64,000 bases of DNA from an uncultured Bacteroides sp. (GTDB lineage Bacteria > Bacteroidota > Bacteroidia > Chitinophagales > Chitinophagaceae): contig CABHOP010000022.1 of NCBI GenBank assembly GCA_902168085.1, forward strand, positions 79,739 through 143,738, given 5' to 3'. The notes under the pieces were generated by a model. That model did not search any database and was not told the origin of the DNA. It worked only from the letters and a program-made list of their open reading frames with translations. Position numbers and translations under genes: made by a program. Numbering within the stretch: the first letter of the stretch is position 1; every line of letters starts with the position of its first letter. Of this stretch, positions 8,642-17,601 are shown in pieces.

Positions 8642-9850
8642 ATGATTCGTATTGGATTGATAAGGGAGCGCAAATCTCCTCCAGACACGCGCGTAGCGCT
8701 CACACCAGCACAGTGCGTGCATATTATGCAAAATAATCCAAACGTACACATCACCGTAGAAGCCTCGCCCAACCGCTGCATACCCGATAATGAATATACG
8801 GAAGCAGGTATCGATGTGGTACATGATATGACAGACCGCGATATACTGCTTGGCATCAAAGAGGTACCGGTAGATAATCTTATAGAAGGCAAAACGTATT
8901 TCTTCTTCTCGCATACCAAGAAAAAACAGTCGTATAATCAGAAGCTGATGTACGCACTGATAGATAAGCGCATCCGGATGATAGACTATGAATGCCTGAC
9001 GCATATTGACGAGCAGCGCATCCTGGGTTTTGGCTTGTATGCAGGTATCGTAGGGGCGCATAACGGGTTGCTTACCTATGGCCGTAAATTTGGCCAGTAC
9101 GATTTGCCACCTGCCAATGTAGTGGGCAGCTTTGCTGAAATGCAGCGTATGTATGAGCAGGTAAAACTGCCCAATATCAAAATTGTGCTCACAGGTTCGG
9201 GCAAGGTAGCGGCGGGCATATTGGAAGTTATGACACAGTTTGATGTGGAATCGGTAGAGCCGGAAGATTTCCTGACGCACCAGTATGACTACCCTGTGTA
9301 TACCCACCTGAAAGGTGCAGACCTTTATGCGCGTAAAGACAACAACCTTTTTTCGCGCGATGATTTTCATGCCAATCCTACAGCATATAAATGTCTTTTC
9401 TCCAAATACATTCCGCAAACGGATATCCTCATGAATGGTATCTATTGGGATGAAGACATTGCCCGCCTGTTTGAAAAGCCGGATATACTGCGCAACGACT
9501 GGCGTGTATCTGTTATATCAGATATCACCTGCGATATAGATGGCTCTGTGCCTATCAATGTAGGCGCATCTACCATTGCCGATCCCGTTTATGGTATCGA
9601 CCGTAAAACAGGTAATAAGGTAGCGCCATTCCAGAATACGATGGATGTGATAGATATAATGGCTGTAGATAACCTGCCTAATGAACTGCCACGCGATGCC
9701 TCTCAATACTTTGGTGCACACTTTGAAAAGTTTGTACTGAACGAATTGCTGAGCGGTGATAGCAATATCATCAGGCGCGCAACGATTTGTGAAGATGGCA
9801 AATTGACGCCACCTTACGAATATCTCAGCGATTATGCTTACAAGCCTTAG
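8642..9850 (+). CDS. NAD(P)-dependent alanine dehydrogenase/saccharopine dehydrogenase-like oxidoreductase
   Basis: About 402 residues from the ATG at 8642, which gives the standard family start MIRIGLIRERKSPPDTR; an upstream in-frame extension to 8594 would run into the divergent hscB start and is unlikely. The N-terminal half shows the AlaDh/PNT substrate-binding domain (KSPPDTRVALTP), and the middle holds a Rossmann segment IVLTGSGKVAAG near residue 180. Members of this group in Bacteroidota are annotated as alanine dehydrogenase-like or saccharopine (lysine-forming) dehydrogenase-like enzymes. The exact substrate cannot be told from sequence alone. Confidence 0.8.
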   Translation: MIRIGLIRERKSPPDTRVALTPAQCVHIMQNNPNVHITVEASPNRCIPDNEYTEAGIDVVHDMTDRDILLGIKEVPVDNLIEGKTYFFFSHTKKKQSYNQKLMYALIDKRIRMIDYECLTHIDEQRILGFGLYAGIVGAHNGLLTYGRKFGQYDLPPANVVGSFAEMQRMYEQVKLPNIKIVLTGSGKVAAGILEVMTQFDVESVEPEDFLTHQYDYPVYTHLKGADLYARKDNNLFSRDDFHANPTAYKCLFSKYIPQTDILMNGIYWDEDIARLFEKPDILRNDWRVSVISDITCDIDGSVPINVGASTIADPVYGIDRKTGNKVAPFQNTMDVIDIMAVDNLPNELPRDASQYFGAHFEKFVLNELLSGDSNIIRRATICEDGKLTPPYEYLSDYAYKP

Positions 9851-9862
9851 CCTGTAATAGTT

Positions 9863-10774
9863 TTAACACACCAATTGTTCCACAGTCGCATCAATACTTG
9901 GGTATTGGTATGTAAAGCCTGTGCTTTGCACCTTGCTGCTACTTACCGTGCAGCTCTTTAGCACTTCTATACTCATTTCGCCCAGTGCTATCTTCAGGGC
10001 AAATGCCGGTACACGTACGGGTATCTGTATGCCTTTTTTGTGCTTGCGGATGCTTTTCATCAATGCCGCATTGGTAACCGGTTGGGGAGATACGGCATTA
10101 TATACACCGCGCATGTTTTCGTTTTCTATAGCGGCAACTATTAATCGCGACAGGTCGTCAATATGTATCCAGCTGATAACTTGCTTACCGCTGCCTAAGA
10201 TAGGCGCTACGCCCCACTTAGTGGGCCCTTCAAATTCTTTGAATGCTCCGCTTTCCTTGCCTAATACAATGCCAAAGCGCAGTACCACCCGTCTTAAAAA
10301 ATCATCTGCAAAGGCCGATGCCTGCTCCCATTGCACGCAGGTGGTTCCCAAAAAATCGTTGGCGGGCGGCATATCCTCTGTAAAGGGTTCTTGCCCCTCA
10401 TCGGCCCCGTAATAGCCTATGGCCGATGCACTCACCAGCACTTTGCATTGCTGTGCATGCAGCATTACCTGGTTTACCAGGAAGTTGGTGCCTTTTACGC
10501 GGCTGTCTATTATTTCCTGCTTACGTTTTTTTGTCCACCGCTTATCGGCAATGCCGGCCCCTGCCAGGTGCACAATGCCATCAACTTCGTTCAGTGCCTT
10601 TATATCGCAGGTTTCCTTCTCAGGGTCCCAGTGGGCATATTGCAGTCCGGATGACGGTGGCCTTTTGCCCGCATTGCGGGTAAATATAATAACCCGGTAC
10701 CCCATATTTACCAGTAAACCAGATACATGTGTGCCTACAAAGCCACTGCCTCCGGTAATGCCAATAGTTTTCAT
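9863..10774 (-). CDS. TIGR01777-family NAD(P)-binding epimerase
   Basis: About 303 residues. The start at 10774 gives MKTIGITGGSGFVG, a textbook nucleotide-binding beta-alpha-beta; the longer frame to 10813 adds an unrelated leader. Further family marks are HLAGAGIADKRW near residue 65, the SASAIGYYG segment and the VLRFGIVLGKESGA segment. This is the extended-SDR group also named SDR39U1/YfcH; the reaction is unknown although the fold and cofactor are clear. It converges with the dehydrogenase gene, 12 bases apart. Confidence 0.85.
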   Translation of the reverse strand: MKTIGITGGSGFVGTHVSGLLVNMGYRVIIFTRNAGKRPPSSGLQYAHWDPEKETCDIKALNEVDGIVHLAGAGIADKRWTKKRKQEIIDSRVKGTNFLVNQVMLHAQQCKVLVSASAIGYYGADEGQEPFTEDMPPANDFLGTTCVQWEQASAFADDFLRRVVLRFGIVLGKESGAFKEFEGPTKWGVAPILGSGKQVISWIHIDDLSRLIVAAIENENMRGVYNAVSPQPVTNAALMKSIRKHKKGIQIPVRVPAFALKIALGEMSIEVLKSCTVSSSKVQSTGFTYQYPSIDATVEQLVC

Positions 10775-10889
10775 AGCTATATAACAGTTTATATCAGCAA
10801 TCGTTCGATACAACTATTTCAAAAAAAACAATACCGATACGCAATAACACACACACAATACCGTTTCTATGTTGTAAAGCCGTTTTTAA

Positions 10890-11084
10890 ATGAAGAAAAC
10901 TCTACTTAAACATTCTACTGAAAATACAAAAAAAGCTGCGGAGATGCAAGGCATGGAGCGAACCAATGAGCAGCTGGCCGACCTGGCACAGGAACTGAAA
11001 GGCGCATGGCAGGAAGCCGCAACCGATTTGCTGCAACCCCGCCCTGAAACAATAGCCCGTCTTTTAGGAAAGGTATTACACTAG
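10890..11084 (+). CDS. Small conserved-looking hypothetical protein
   Basis: 64 residues, Glu/Lys/Leu rich and predicted helical, without signal peptide or cysteines. It ends by overlapping the last 9 bases of the converging metallophosphoesterase. The pattern LLQPRPET near the C-terminus resembles small uncharacterised Bacteroidota proteins I have seen, but I cannot name a family. The start could also be the internal ATG at residue 19 or 22. Confidence 0.5.
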   Translation: MKKTLLKHSTENTKKAAEMQGMERTNEQLADLAQELKGAWQEAATDLLQPRPETIARLLGKVLH

Positions 11085-12332
11085 TTCTATCACGGTTATT
11101 TCAGGCAATATGCCCAGCCTTCCCGGATAACCCAGGAAGCCGAAGCCTCTGTTTACGTACAGGTACTGGTGCTCTTCCTGGTATAGCCCTGCCCATTTTT
11201 TATACACATATTTCACCGGGCTCCACCGGAAGCCGGGTATCTCTATACCAAACTGCATACCATGTGTATGGCCCGCCAGTGTCAGGTCTATATCCGTATA
11301 TTCTTTACGCACCTGCGCATCCCAGTGCGATGGATCGTGCGATAGCAATATTTTAAAAGGCACCTGCTTTTCGTGCAGGCCGTCGTAGGCCGCATCCATC
11401 TTACCATATTTAGGAAAACCAGCTTTCGCCCCCCAGTTCTCTATGCCTACTATGGCTATTTTATCCTCCCCTTTCTCCAGCACTACGTGTTCGTTCATCA
11501 GCAGGCGCCAGCCCATTTTACCATGGGTATCTTTCAGCCATTCCAGGTTCTTCACTTTGGCTTCCTGCGATGGCCATTGCACATAATCGCCATAATCGTG
11601 GTTGCCGAGGGTAGAATACACACCCAACGGTGCCGCAAGCCTCGAAAAAATATTGGTATAGGGCTGTATCTCGTCTGCTTTATTATTTACTAAATCGCCG
11701 GTAAAGAAGATGATATCCGGTTTTTCATCCAGCACTTTCTGCACACCCCGCTCTACAGCATGATGATTGTCAAAGCTACCCGAATGCACATCCGATATCT
11801 GCACGATCTTCATACCTCTAAAGGCTCCCGGCAGGTTCTTGAACGAAATTTTCACACGCCTCACCTGGTAGTTATAGCGATTGGTAATGCCATATAAAAA
11901 GCCGCCAAGTGTAGTGCCGCCCAGTATCAACGCCAGCCTTTGTATGAATACAGACCTGGTGATACCCTGCCCTGTTGTTGGGGCATACGCTTCTGTAAAC
12001 GATGCATTGGTAGCGAACAGGCTGGCTATCCACAGGAATATCCTGCGCACTTCATCGCCCAGCATTACCAGTAGTATGATGAGCTTACCTATAATAAAGC
12101 CCATGGTAAAGGCTACGTATATATTGCGTAGCATATGCGGCAGGTGTGCCCAGTTTATTTGCTTGAACAGCAGGAATCCCGACCATGTAAAAAGAGTCAG
12201 GATGATATACAGTATCAGCACGCCCGTGCGCCCAGACGGCGGCAGTGTGCGCAGTGCCGACCGCACGACTATGAAGCTGTAATACTCCGCCAGCCCAAAC
12301 AGGAACAGGAAAATAATGAAGCGTGTTGCCAT
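11076..12332 (-). CDS. Membrane-anchored metallophosphoesterase
   Basis: 418 residues. The first 150 hold about four hydrophobic segments, followed by a calcineurin-like phosphoesterase domain with all metal motifs: DVHSG near residue 179, GDLVN near 209, GNHDYGDY near 240, a lone SHDP histidine near 320 and GHTHG near 355. The layout matches the YkuE-type family of cytoplasm- or membrane-linked phosphoesterases; substrates in the family include UDP-diacylglucosamine-like and other phosphodiesters, so specificity is open. It is downstream of the FMN reductase gene with three bases between them, forming a two-gene operon. Confidence 0.88.
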   Translation of the reverse strand: MATRFIIFLFLFGLAEYYSFIVVRSALRTLPPSGRTGVLILYIILTLFTWSGFLLFKQINWAHLPHMLRNIYVAFTMGFIIGKLIILLVMLGDEVRRIFLWIASLFATNASFTEAYAPTTGQGITRSVFIQRLALILGGTTLGGFLYGITNRYNYQVRRVKISFKNLPGAFRGMKIVQISDVHSGSFDNHHAVERGVQKVLDEKPDIIFFTGDLVNNKADEIQPYTNIFSRLAAPLGVYSTLGNHDYGDYVQWPSQEAKVKNLEWLKDTHGKMGWRLLMNEHVVLEKGEDKIAIVGIENWGAKAGFPKYGKMDAAYDGLHEKQVPFKILLSHDPSHWDAQVRKEYTDIDLTLAGHTHGMQFGIEIPGFRWSPVKYVYKKWAGLYQEEHQYLYVNRGFGFLGYPGRLGILPEITVIELV

Positions 12333-12335
12333 GTC

Positions 12336-12836
12336 TTAAAACTTCAGAAAGTTGTCTATTTGTTGATGTATCACCTGTTCGGTAGCAGGCTTCAGTATTT
12401 TGCCTTCCTTGTCTATCTCCTCGTTGATGCGGCTCAGGGGTATCTTGTCGTAAAACACATGTACACGCAGGTAGTGCAGTATATTGGTCATATGTTCCAT
12501 ACCGCGCAGGTTACCGGCACGGCCATCGGCTACGCCCACCATCATCGCTTTTTTATACCACCAGCTTTTTTTAATGTCGCTGTTATCCATCAGCAGCTTC
12601 AATATGCCGGGAAAGCTGCCGTTATATTCCGGCATCACCAATACAAATTTCTCAGCAGGTATCAGCAGGTCATGTTCTATTTTCAGCAGGTCTTCGCTGC
12701 GCTCCCATACATTATGGCCCATCAGCGATAGCAGTTTTACATCTGCCCCCTTTTCCTTCAGCAGGTTGTAGTATAGTGTGGCCACGCGCAGGGTCATGCT
12801 ATCGTTCCTGTTTGTGCCCGATATTACCGTTATCAT
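12336..12836 (-). CDS. NAD(P)H-dependent FMN reductase
   Basis: 166 residues with a flavodoxin-like fold: phosphate-binding loop SGTNRNDSMT at residues 5-14 and the MPEYNGSFPG flavin-ring loop near 70-79, both diagnostic for NADPH-dependent FMN reductases and azoreductase relatives. It reduces flavin or quinone substrates in the cytosol. First gene of the operon with the metallophosphoesterase. No hint of a dedicated partner. Confidence 0.87.
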   Translation of the reverse strand: MITVISGTNRNDSMTLRVATLYYNLLKEKGADVKLLSLMGHNVWERSEDLLKIEHDLLIPAEKFVLVMPEYNGSFPGILKLLMDNSDIKKSWWYKKAMMVGVADGRAGNLRGMEHMTNILHYLRVHVFYDKIPLSRINEEIDKEGKILKPATEQVIHQQIDNFLKF

Positions 12837-12951
12837 AATTACTGCGCAAAGTTAGGGGGGATGAAGCGATAAGTTTAGCAATCTTCTGTCGATTTGTTTT
12901 ATACCATTATCAAACCTGCTAATGTGCATAGGATTGAAAACTTGCAGATAA

Positions 12952-12959
12952 TATGTTTG
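12952..12959 (+). promoter_or_regulatory. Candidate Bacteroidota -7 promoter box
   Basis: TATGTTTG fits the TAnnTTTG consensus of the main Bacteroidota sigma factor and lies 36 bases before the glycosyltransferase start. No convincing -33 TTG at the usual distance is visible, so this is tentative. Confidence 0.35.
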
Positions 12960-12995
12960 CAGATATGTATATATTTATAAAGCATAATCCACTGC

Positions 12996-14618
12996 ATGAG
13001 CAAGAAACATACCGGCCCCACCACTCCTACCGCGCCATCACCTGCGGCTACTGTCAATTGGCATATCATCCTTTTAGGTATCGTCATGCTGCTGATAATA
13101 TGGGTGCGCATACGTTTGCTCTCTGTTCCGCTGGAACGGGATGAAGGGGAATATGCTTATGCAGGCAGCCGGCTATTGCAGGGAGTGATACCCTATAAAG
13201 AGGCCTACAACATGAAGCTGCCGGGTACGTACTTCATGTATGCGGCCATCATGGCTATATTCGGCAAGTCGGTGACTGGCATACATATCGGGCTGCTGTT
13301 AGTCAACCTGGTTACGATACTATTGTTGTTCTTCAGCATCAAAAAGCTATTCAATGCCACGGTAGCCTTGGTTACAGCTTCGCTATACGGGCTGATGGCA
13401 CTCAGCCCCGAACTGTTTGGGTTTGCAGCACATGCCACACACTTTGTATTGCTGTTTGTATCGCTGGGGCTTTATGTCTTTGCCGGATTTGTGCAAAAGT
13501 ATACGGTTCCACAAGCCTTGCTTTTCGGGCTGCTGATGGGGTTGGCGTTTATAATGAAACAACAGGCTGTTTTTTTTATCCTGTTCGGTGGGGTTGTTTT
13601 ATTAGCTGCCTTTACCAATCGCAGCCAATGGATAAGATATTTATTTCTTTACCTGCTGGGCGCAGCCACCCCCTATTTATTAGTACTGCTGATGGTGTAC
13701 ACAGGTGGCGTATGGGATACCTTCTGGTTCTGGACCGTGACCTATGCCCGCAGTTATGCAGGTAATGTTTCATGGGGTGCGGGTATGGAACTTTTCAGTG
13801 CTTCTTTTGTGCCTATACTAAAAGCATATAGCGTTGCAGGCCTGCTTTCTGTAGCGGGGCTGGCACTCTTGTTTACAGGCAGCTACAGCAGGCTGCAACG
13901 GATATTTACGATGGCCTTTCTGCTTTTTTCTTTCGCCAGCATCTGTCCCGGCCTTTATTTTCGCCAACATTATTTCATCACAGTGTTGCCGCCTGTAGCG
14001 CTGCTAACCGGCATAGCTATCTACTCCTTACAGCAAAGGCTTAAACAGCATGGCATTACCTTGCCCGCCATGGCCATTATCCTCATTGCCGGTATGGCTT
14101 TCGCTACGGATGGCAGCTATTATTTCAGCGATACACCCGAAGACATATCAAAAAACCTGTATGGCGCCAACCCTTTTGCCGAATCGCCAGAACTGGGGAG
14201 CTATATCAGGCAGCATACAAAGGCTGCAGATAAAATAGCCATACTTGGCTCAGAACCCCAGATACTTTTTTATGCAGATAGAAAGTCGGCTACGGGTTAT
14301 ATATACACCTACAGCCTTATGGAGCTGCACCCTTATAATGTAAAGATGCAGCAGGAAATGATAAAGGAAATTGAAGCGAACCAACCGGAAATACTGGTCT
14401 TTTGCAAGGTCAACAGCTCCTGGGCACCCAAGCCGGAATCGCCCAATAACATTATGGAATGGTTCTTCAAATATTCGCCTACCCATTACCACCTGGAAGG
14501 CATAGCGGATATATGGGCAGAAAGTACTTCAACTATAGTTTGGGGAAAAGATGCACAGTCGTACCATCCTAAAAGTGAAGATTGTATCCTCATCTTCAGA
14601 CGGAACAAAGGTGTTTAG
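12996..14618 (+). CDS. GT39/ArnT-like membrane glycosyltransferase
   Basis: 540 residues with roughly 11-12 hydrophobic segments. The first periplasmic loop has ERDEGEYAYAG near residue 47-57, the acidic motif that marks GT-C glycosyltransferases of the PMT/ArnT type, followed by a small soluble C-terminal domain (residues about 390-540). Such enzymes move a sugar from a polyprenyl phosphate donor to lipid or protein in the periplasm. A TATGTTTG element at 12952-12959 resembles the Bacteroidota -7 box, 37 bases before the start. The gene stands alone; the acceptor is unknown. Confidence 0.82.
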   Translation: MSKKHTGPTTPTAPSPAATVNWHIILLGIVMLLIIWVRIRLLSVPLERDEGEYAYAGSRLLQGVIPYKEAYNMKLPGTYFMYAAIMAIFGKSVTGIHIGLLLVNLVTILLLFFSIKKLFNATVALVTASLYGLMALSPELFGFAAHATHFVLLFVSLGLYVFAGFVQKYTVPQALLFGLLMGLAFIMKQQAVFFILFGGVVLLAAFTNRSQWIRYLFLYLLGAATPYLLVLLMVYTGGVWDTFWFWTVTYARSYAGNVSWGAGMELFSASFVPILKAYSVAGLLSVAGLALLFTGSYSRLQRIFTMAFLLFSFASICPGLYFRQHYFITVLPPVALLTGIAIYSLQQRLKQHGITLPAMAIILIAGMAFATDGSYYFSDTPEDISKNLYGANPFAESPELGSYIRQHTKAADKIAILGSEPQILFYADRKSATGYIYTYSLMELHPYNVKMQQEMIKEIEANQPEILVFCKVNSSWAPKPESPNNIMEWFFKYSPTHYHLEGIADIWAESTSTIVWGKDAQSYHPKSEDCILIFRRNKGV

Positions 14619-15078
14619 TTCAGTTCTATCATCAGGCTATTGATGATCTCTTCGTAAACGGGGGGCATTTCTATTGCAGCAGCTTGTAACATCTTGTAAG
14701 TTTTTGTTTGTTGTTTGATGGTGCGAATATAATTCACACCATTCTGTTAACACAATCAACTGTGCTTCGTTAACATCGCGTTTACAATTGCCACTCAGGC
14801 CATATCTTATAGCAACAGATATAACTGTTCATCGCAGTCCGCCAACTAAGTGCAGGTTATACAGGAAAAAACGGTCTAAAGGCAAGCCGGGCATCTGATG
14901 AAACTATTTATATACAAGGGCAGGTAGCAATACCTGCTTTTTTCATTTGTTAGCCGTTTGTTAACCGCTTCCTAAGCTGCTGTTAACACCCGGTGTTTTG
15001 ATACAAGTATTTCAAAAGCCGTCGCACCTTTACATCATCAAACGAACAAACAACAACAAACAGACAAACAAACATAAA
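14619..15078 (+). other. 460-base intergenic stretch; possible small RNA ending at a terminator
   Basis: No convincing protein gene. It holds an intrinsic terminator at 14920-14943 that lies 300 bases after the last gene stop, which is far for read-through termination and suggests an unannotated transcript. It also has four GTTAAC palindromes in two pairs (14746/14769 and 14960/14982). A 25-codon minus-strand frame at 14615-14692 has no clear ribosome site and overlaps the preceding stop; I do not call it a gene. Confidence 0.4.
14920..14943 (+). terminator. Intrinsic terminator of an unassigned transcript
   Basis: A 7-bp stem GCAGGTA/TACCTGC with a GCAA tetraloop followed by six T. It is well formed and plus-strand oriented, but the nearest upstream gene ends 300 bases away. 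Confidence 0.75.
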
Positions 15079-15615
15079 ATGAAAAAGATTCTTGCAATTG
15101 CCTTCATCCTTACTTCAGCCTACATGGCAAAAGCTCAAAACGCATCATCATCAGCTACACAAACAGTTAAGCTAAACCTGGCAAATGCTATTTCTATCAC
15201 TTTCGTAGATGGTGGTCGCACCGGCGGAACGGTTGACCTGAATTTCAATACGGTAAACGATTTTGCAAACGGTGTTATCTCTGGCGAGCAGCAAATGCTG
15301 GTACAATCAAACAAAAACTTCAACGTTTCTATGATGACCAACACGCAAAACTTTACATATACAGGTTCTGCTTCGCCTGCACCGGTTGTGGCCATTGCCA
15401 ACGTGCTGCAAATGATGGTGGTGAATAACAATACCGGCGGTAGCCTTTCTTACAACAACTACGCCAGCATACCATCAGGTTCTGCTACTATCATCAACTG
15501 GGGTAGTCCCGGTGGCAACCGCACCTTTGCTGTAAAGTATAAAGCAACTCCGGGCTTCTCACTGCCGGGTGGTACATATACAGCCAATGTGGTTTACACA
15601 GCTACACAACCATAG
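15079..15615 (+). CDS. Secreted surface protein, WxL/DUF4402-like
   Basis: 178 residues from the ATG at 15079, which gives a clean signal peptide (MKKILAIAFILTSAYMAKA) and cleavage before QNASSS; the frame extends upstream to a TTG at 14998 but that leader is untranslated-looking. The mature part is Asn/Thr/Ser/Gly rich, beta-strand, without cysteines, and ends in TYTANVVYTATQP, a C-terminal strand common to small Bacteroidota and Gram-negative surface or pilin-like proteins. Probably exported and assembled on the surface; the function is unknown. A strong terminator follows. Confidence 0.65.
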   Translation: MKKILAIAFILTSAYMAKAQNASSSATQTVKLNLANAISITFVDGGRTGGTVDLNFNTVNDFANGVISGEQQMLVQSNKNFNVSMMTNTQNFTYTGSASPAPVVAIANVLQMMVVNNNTGGSLSYNNYASIPSGSATIINWGSPGGNRTFAVKYKATPGFSLPGGTYTANVVYTATQP

Positions 15616-15642
15616 TCTTTTTTGAGTAGATAGATATCGTGT

Positions 15643-15666
15643 AAAGCCGCCCCGTAAGGCGGCTTT
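15643..15666 (+). terminator. Intrinsic terminator after the surface protein gene
   Basis: A perfect 9-bp inverted repeat AAAGCCGCC/GGCGGCTTT with a 6-base loop, 27 bases after the stop codon, followed by a pyrimidine-rich stretch. Confidence 0.8.
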
Positions 15667-15755
15667 CTTATCGTTCAAAACAGATGGTGTTTTCTGTATT
15701 GCATTTAAAAGCAGATAGCATGAGCATACTTTACTTCACCGCTTCTGAATGTTTA

Positions 15756-16826
15756 CTATCTTATCAGGTGTTCCAGTTTTTGATTGTTGAGTATGGAAAT
15801 AGCCCCGTTGTTCATATCAATAAGTTTCTCGTGTTTAAACTCTGTCAGCGTACGTATCAAAGATTCTGTAGCAGTACCGGCAATTGAAGCCAGTTCATCC
15901 CGGCTCATATTGATAGTATAACTTCCTTCTCGTTGTTTGTGGTATTTTTTACCTAACGACACAAGCGCCCCTGCCACCTTTTTTCGAAGTGTACTGTACG
16001 CTACGCTCAACAATTGGTCTTCTTTCTCCATTAGGTTTCTGGCCAATATGGCAATGAAATGCTTCATAACCTCCGGGCATAGCTCTATGTGTTTTTCAAA
16101 CTCAGTTTTCGGTATCAAAACCAGCTCAACATCTTCGGTTGCTTCCGCTGTTTCGATATGAAATACACCTTCGAGTAAAGGGGCATAGCCAATAAAATCA
16201 TCTTCACCATACAGACCCATTACCAAATCCTTTCCATCTTCGTGACTTTTATACGTCCTGACTTTCCCCTTCTTAATAAAATATAAAAACCTGGGTGTGC
16301 TACCTTCTTTATAAATAACTTGCTTACGGCTATATTCCATAACATCGCACGCCTCCATCAGCTGCATCAAAGGATTTTGGGAAACAGCCACTGTAGGGAC
16401 TGTCAATAGTTCATTCCCAGGTATGGACATTACAGGTGCCTGAGGTGAAGAGACATTGCTATTCGTTTTAACGCGTGCCTCTACTGCAGATAGCAAATCG
16501 TTGCCCTCAAAAGGCTTGATTATGTAATCATTAGCGCCAAGATTCATAGCCATTCTAAGATTGCCCATCTCACTTTTTGAAGTCAGAAAAATAAAAGGTA
16601 TATCTTTTGTTGCTGAATGTTTCTTGAGAATATGCAATACACCGAATCCATCTATACAGGGCATCGTAATATCGCTGATAATCAGGTCAGGCTGCCCCGT
16701 TTGAGCCAATTCAACACCTTCTTTTCCATTGGCTGCAGCAAGCACGTTATGCTGTGCCAATGTTAGTAGCTCTGCCAGGTTGAGACGAATATCCTCCTCG
16801 TCTTCAATTACAAGAATTGTGGCCAT
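15756..16826 (-). CDS. Response regulator fused to a Crp/Fnr DNA-binding module
   Basis: 356 residues in three parts: a receiver domain (residues 1-120, acidic DE pair, phospho-acceptor in IISDITMP near 53, KPF lysine near 104), a cNMP-like beta-roll (about 160-270) and a Crp winged helix (about 280-356). The recognition helix GTATESLIRTL keeps the Glu and Arg that read TGA..TCA in Crp and Fnr. The beta-roll lacks the phosphate-binding arginine of Crp, and there is no N-terminal cysteine cluster, so neither cAMP nor a 4Fe-4S cluster is likely; phosphorylation is the probable input. A paralogue lies at 33239-34297. Confidence 0.88.
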   Translation of the reverse strand: MATILVIEDEEDIRLNLAELLTLAQHNVLAAANGKEGVELAQTGQPDLIISDITMPCIDGFGVLHILKKHSATKDIPFIFLTSKSEMGNLRMAMNLGANDYIIKPFEGNDLLSAVEARVKTNSNVSSPQAPVMSIPGNELLTVPTVAVSQNPLMQLMEACDVMEYSRKQVIYKEGSTPRFLYFIKKGKVRTYKSHEDGKDLVMGLYGEDDFIGYAPLLEGVFHIETAEATEDVELVLIPKTEFEKHIELCPEVMKHFIAILARNLMEKEDQLLSVAYSTLRKKVAGALVSLGKKYHKQREGSYTINMSRDELASIAGTATESLIRTLTEFKHEKLIDMNNGAISILNNQKLEHLIR

Positions 16827-16858
16827 AAAATTGGTTTGATGTGAAAAAATATCCCTTA

Positions 16859-16877
16859 TACTGATACAGGTTCAGTA
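16859..16877. promoter_or_regulatory. Operator-like inverted repeat upstream of REC-Crp gene
   Basis: TACTGA-N7-TCAGTA, perfect 6-bp arms, lying 33-51 bases before the start of the REC-Crp gene. Its position suits autoregulation or a promoter element; it does not match the Fnr-type N4 spacing. Confidence 0.35.
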
Positions 16878-16917
16878 ACGTAAGCAAATATTAAAATAAT
16901 AATAAATAAATAGTACA

Positions 16918-16947
16918 ACATCAGTCATTCTACTAAATGACTGATGT
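16918..16947. other. Perfect 12-bp hairpin/palindrome
   Basis: ACATCAGTCATT and its exact complement AATGACTGATGT separated by six bases. On the minus strand it is followed by an AT-rich tract without a clean T-run, so it may be the terminator of the CDP-alcohol phosphotransferase gene or an operator for the REC-Crp gene. Confidence 0.6.
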
Positions 16948-17031
16948 CAGCCTAATCGGAAGGTAGGGATGAGCAGAAATGGAGCAGCTACCCAGCGAGG
17001 GGGTGCCAGCCTGTGGTAATGTTAAGTATTA

Positions 17032-17601
17032 CTATTTGCTATGGAGCACCCAATACAGCCCTTTCACGTCCGGCTGCCATTCGGGCAATATAACTACCAA
17101 TATAATCTCCTCCATAAGATCCAGCACTGTAATTGCGACGGCGATATGAAACAGCCATACGGGCCAGGTAGGCAAGAAGAAAAGCAAAATAAAAAATGTA
17201 CCCTGAAGTAGCGTTGCGAATTTAGCGAGATAGGTATGAAAACTACTAAGCCTTCCATAACGGGCCAGCGCCAGGGCAACTTGTAATACATAAAGAATAA
17301 GCAGCACAGCAATCGGAAAAATTTCGTGGAGAATAAAAGCCGGCTGAAATACGAATATACCAATAGCTGCCATCAGAAAGGTTAAATCGTCGGCCATGGA
17401 ATCCAGTTTTGCGCCAAAAACACTTACCACTTTATACTTCCGTGCCAACCATCCATCAATGAGATCAGTTAAAAAGCTAAATGCCAAAAACCATTTGTAC
17501 AAATCATTTCTTGCTGTAACAATAAGATAAAGCAAGAGAACCGAAGCCAATAACCGGTAAACCGTAATTGCATTAATAATATAATAAGCGCCCTTATGCA
17601 T
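17032..17601 (-). CDS. CDP-alcohol phosphatidyltransferase
   Basis: About 190 residues from the ATG at 17601 (MHKGAYYIINAITVYRLLAS); the longer frame to 17697 lies wholly inside cdsA and is rejected. The family motif D-x2-DG-x2-AR-x8-G-x3-D-x3-D is complete (DLIDGWLAR ... GAKLDSMADD), with about five or six membrane segments. These enzymes join CDP-diacylglycerol with an alcohol such as glycerol phosphate or serine in phospholipid synthesis. The start overlaps the cdsA stop by 8 bases, so donor synthesis and use are coupled. The alcohol substrate is not evident. Confidence 0.88.
   Translation of the reverse strand: MHKGAYYIINAITVYRLLASVLLLYLIVTARNDLYKWFLAFSFLTDLIDGWLARKYKVVSVFGAKLDSMADDLTFLMAAIGIFVFQPAFILHEIFPIAVLLILYVLQVALALARYGRLSSFHTYLAKFATLLQGTFFILLFFLPTWPVWLFHIAVAITVLDLMEEIILVVILPEWQPDVKGLYWVLHSK

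Noticed and set aside
8588..9418. Minus-strand frame of 276 codons
   Set aside because: Overlaps a well supported dehydrogenase gene and has no motif.
12135..12731. Plus-strand frame of 198 codons across two minus-strand genes
   Set aside because: It crosses the boundary between the metallophosphoesterase and FMN-reductase genes and is only their shadow.
14615..14692. 25-codon minus-strand frame after the glycosyltransferase gene
   Set aside because: No ribosome-binding site, overlaps the upstream stop, and too short to support.
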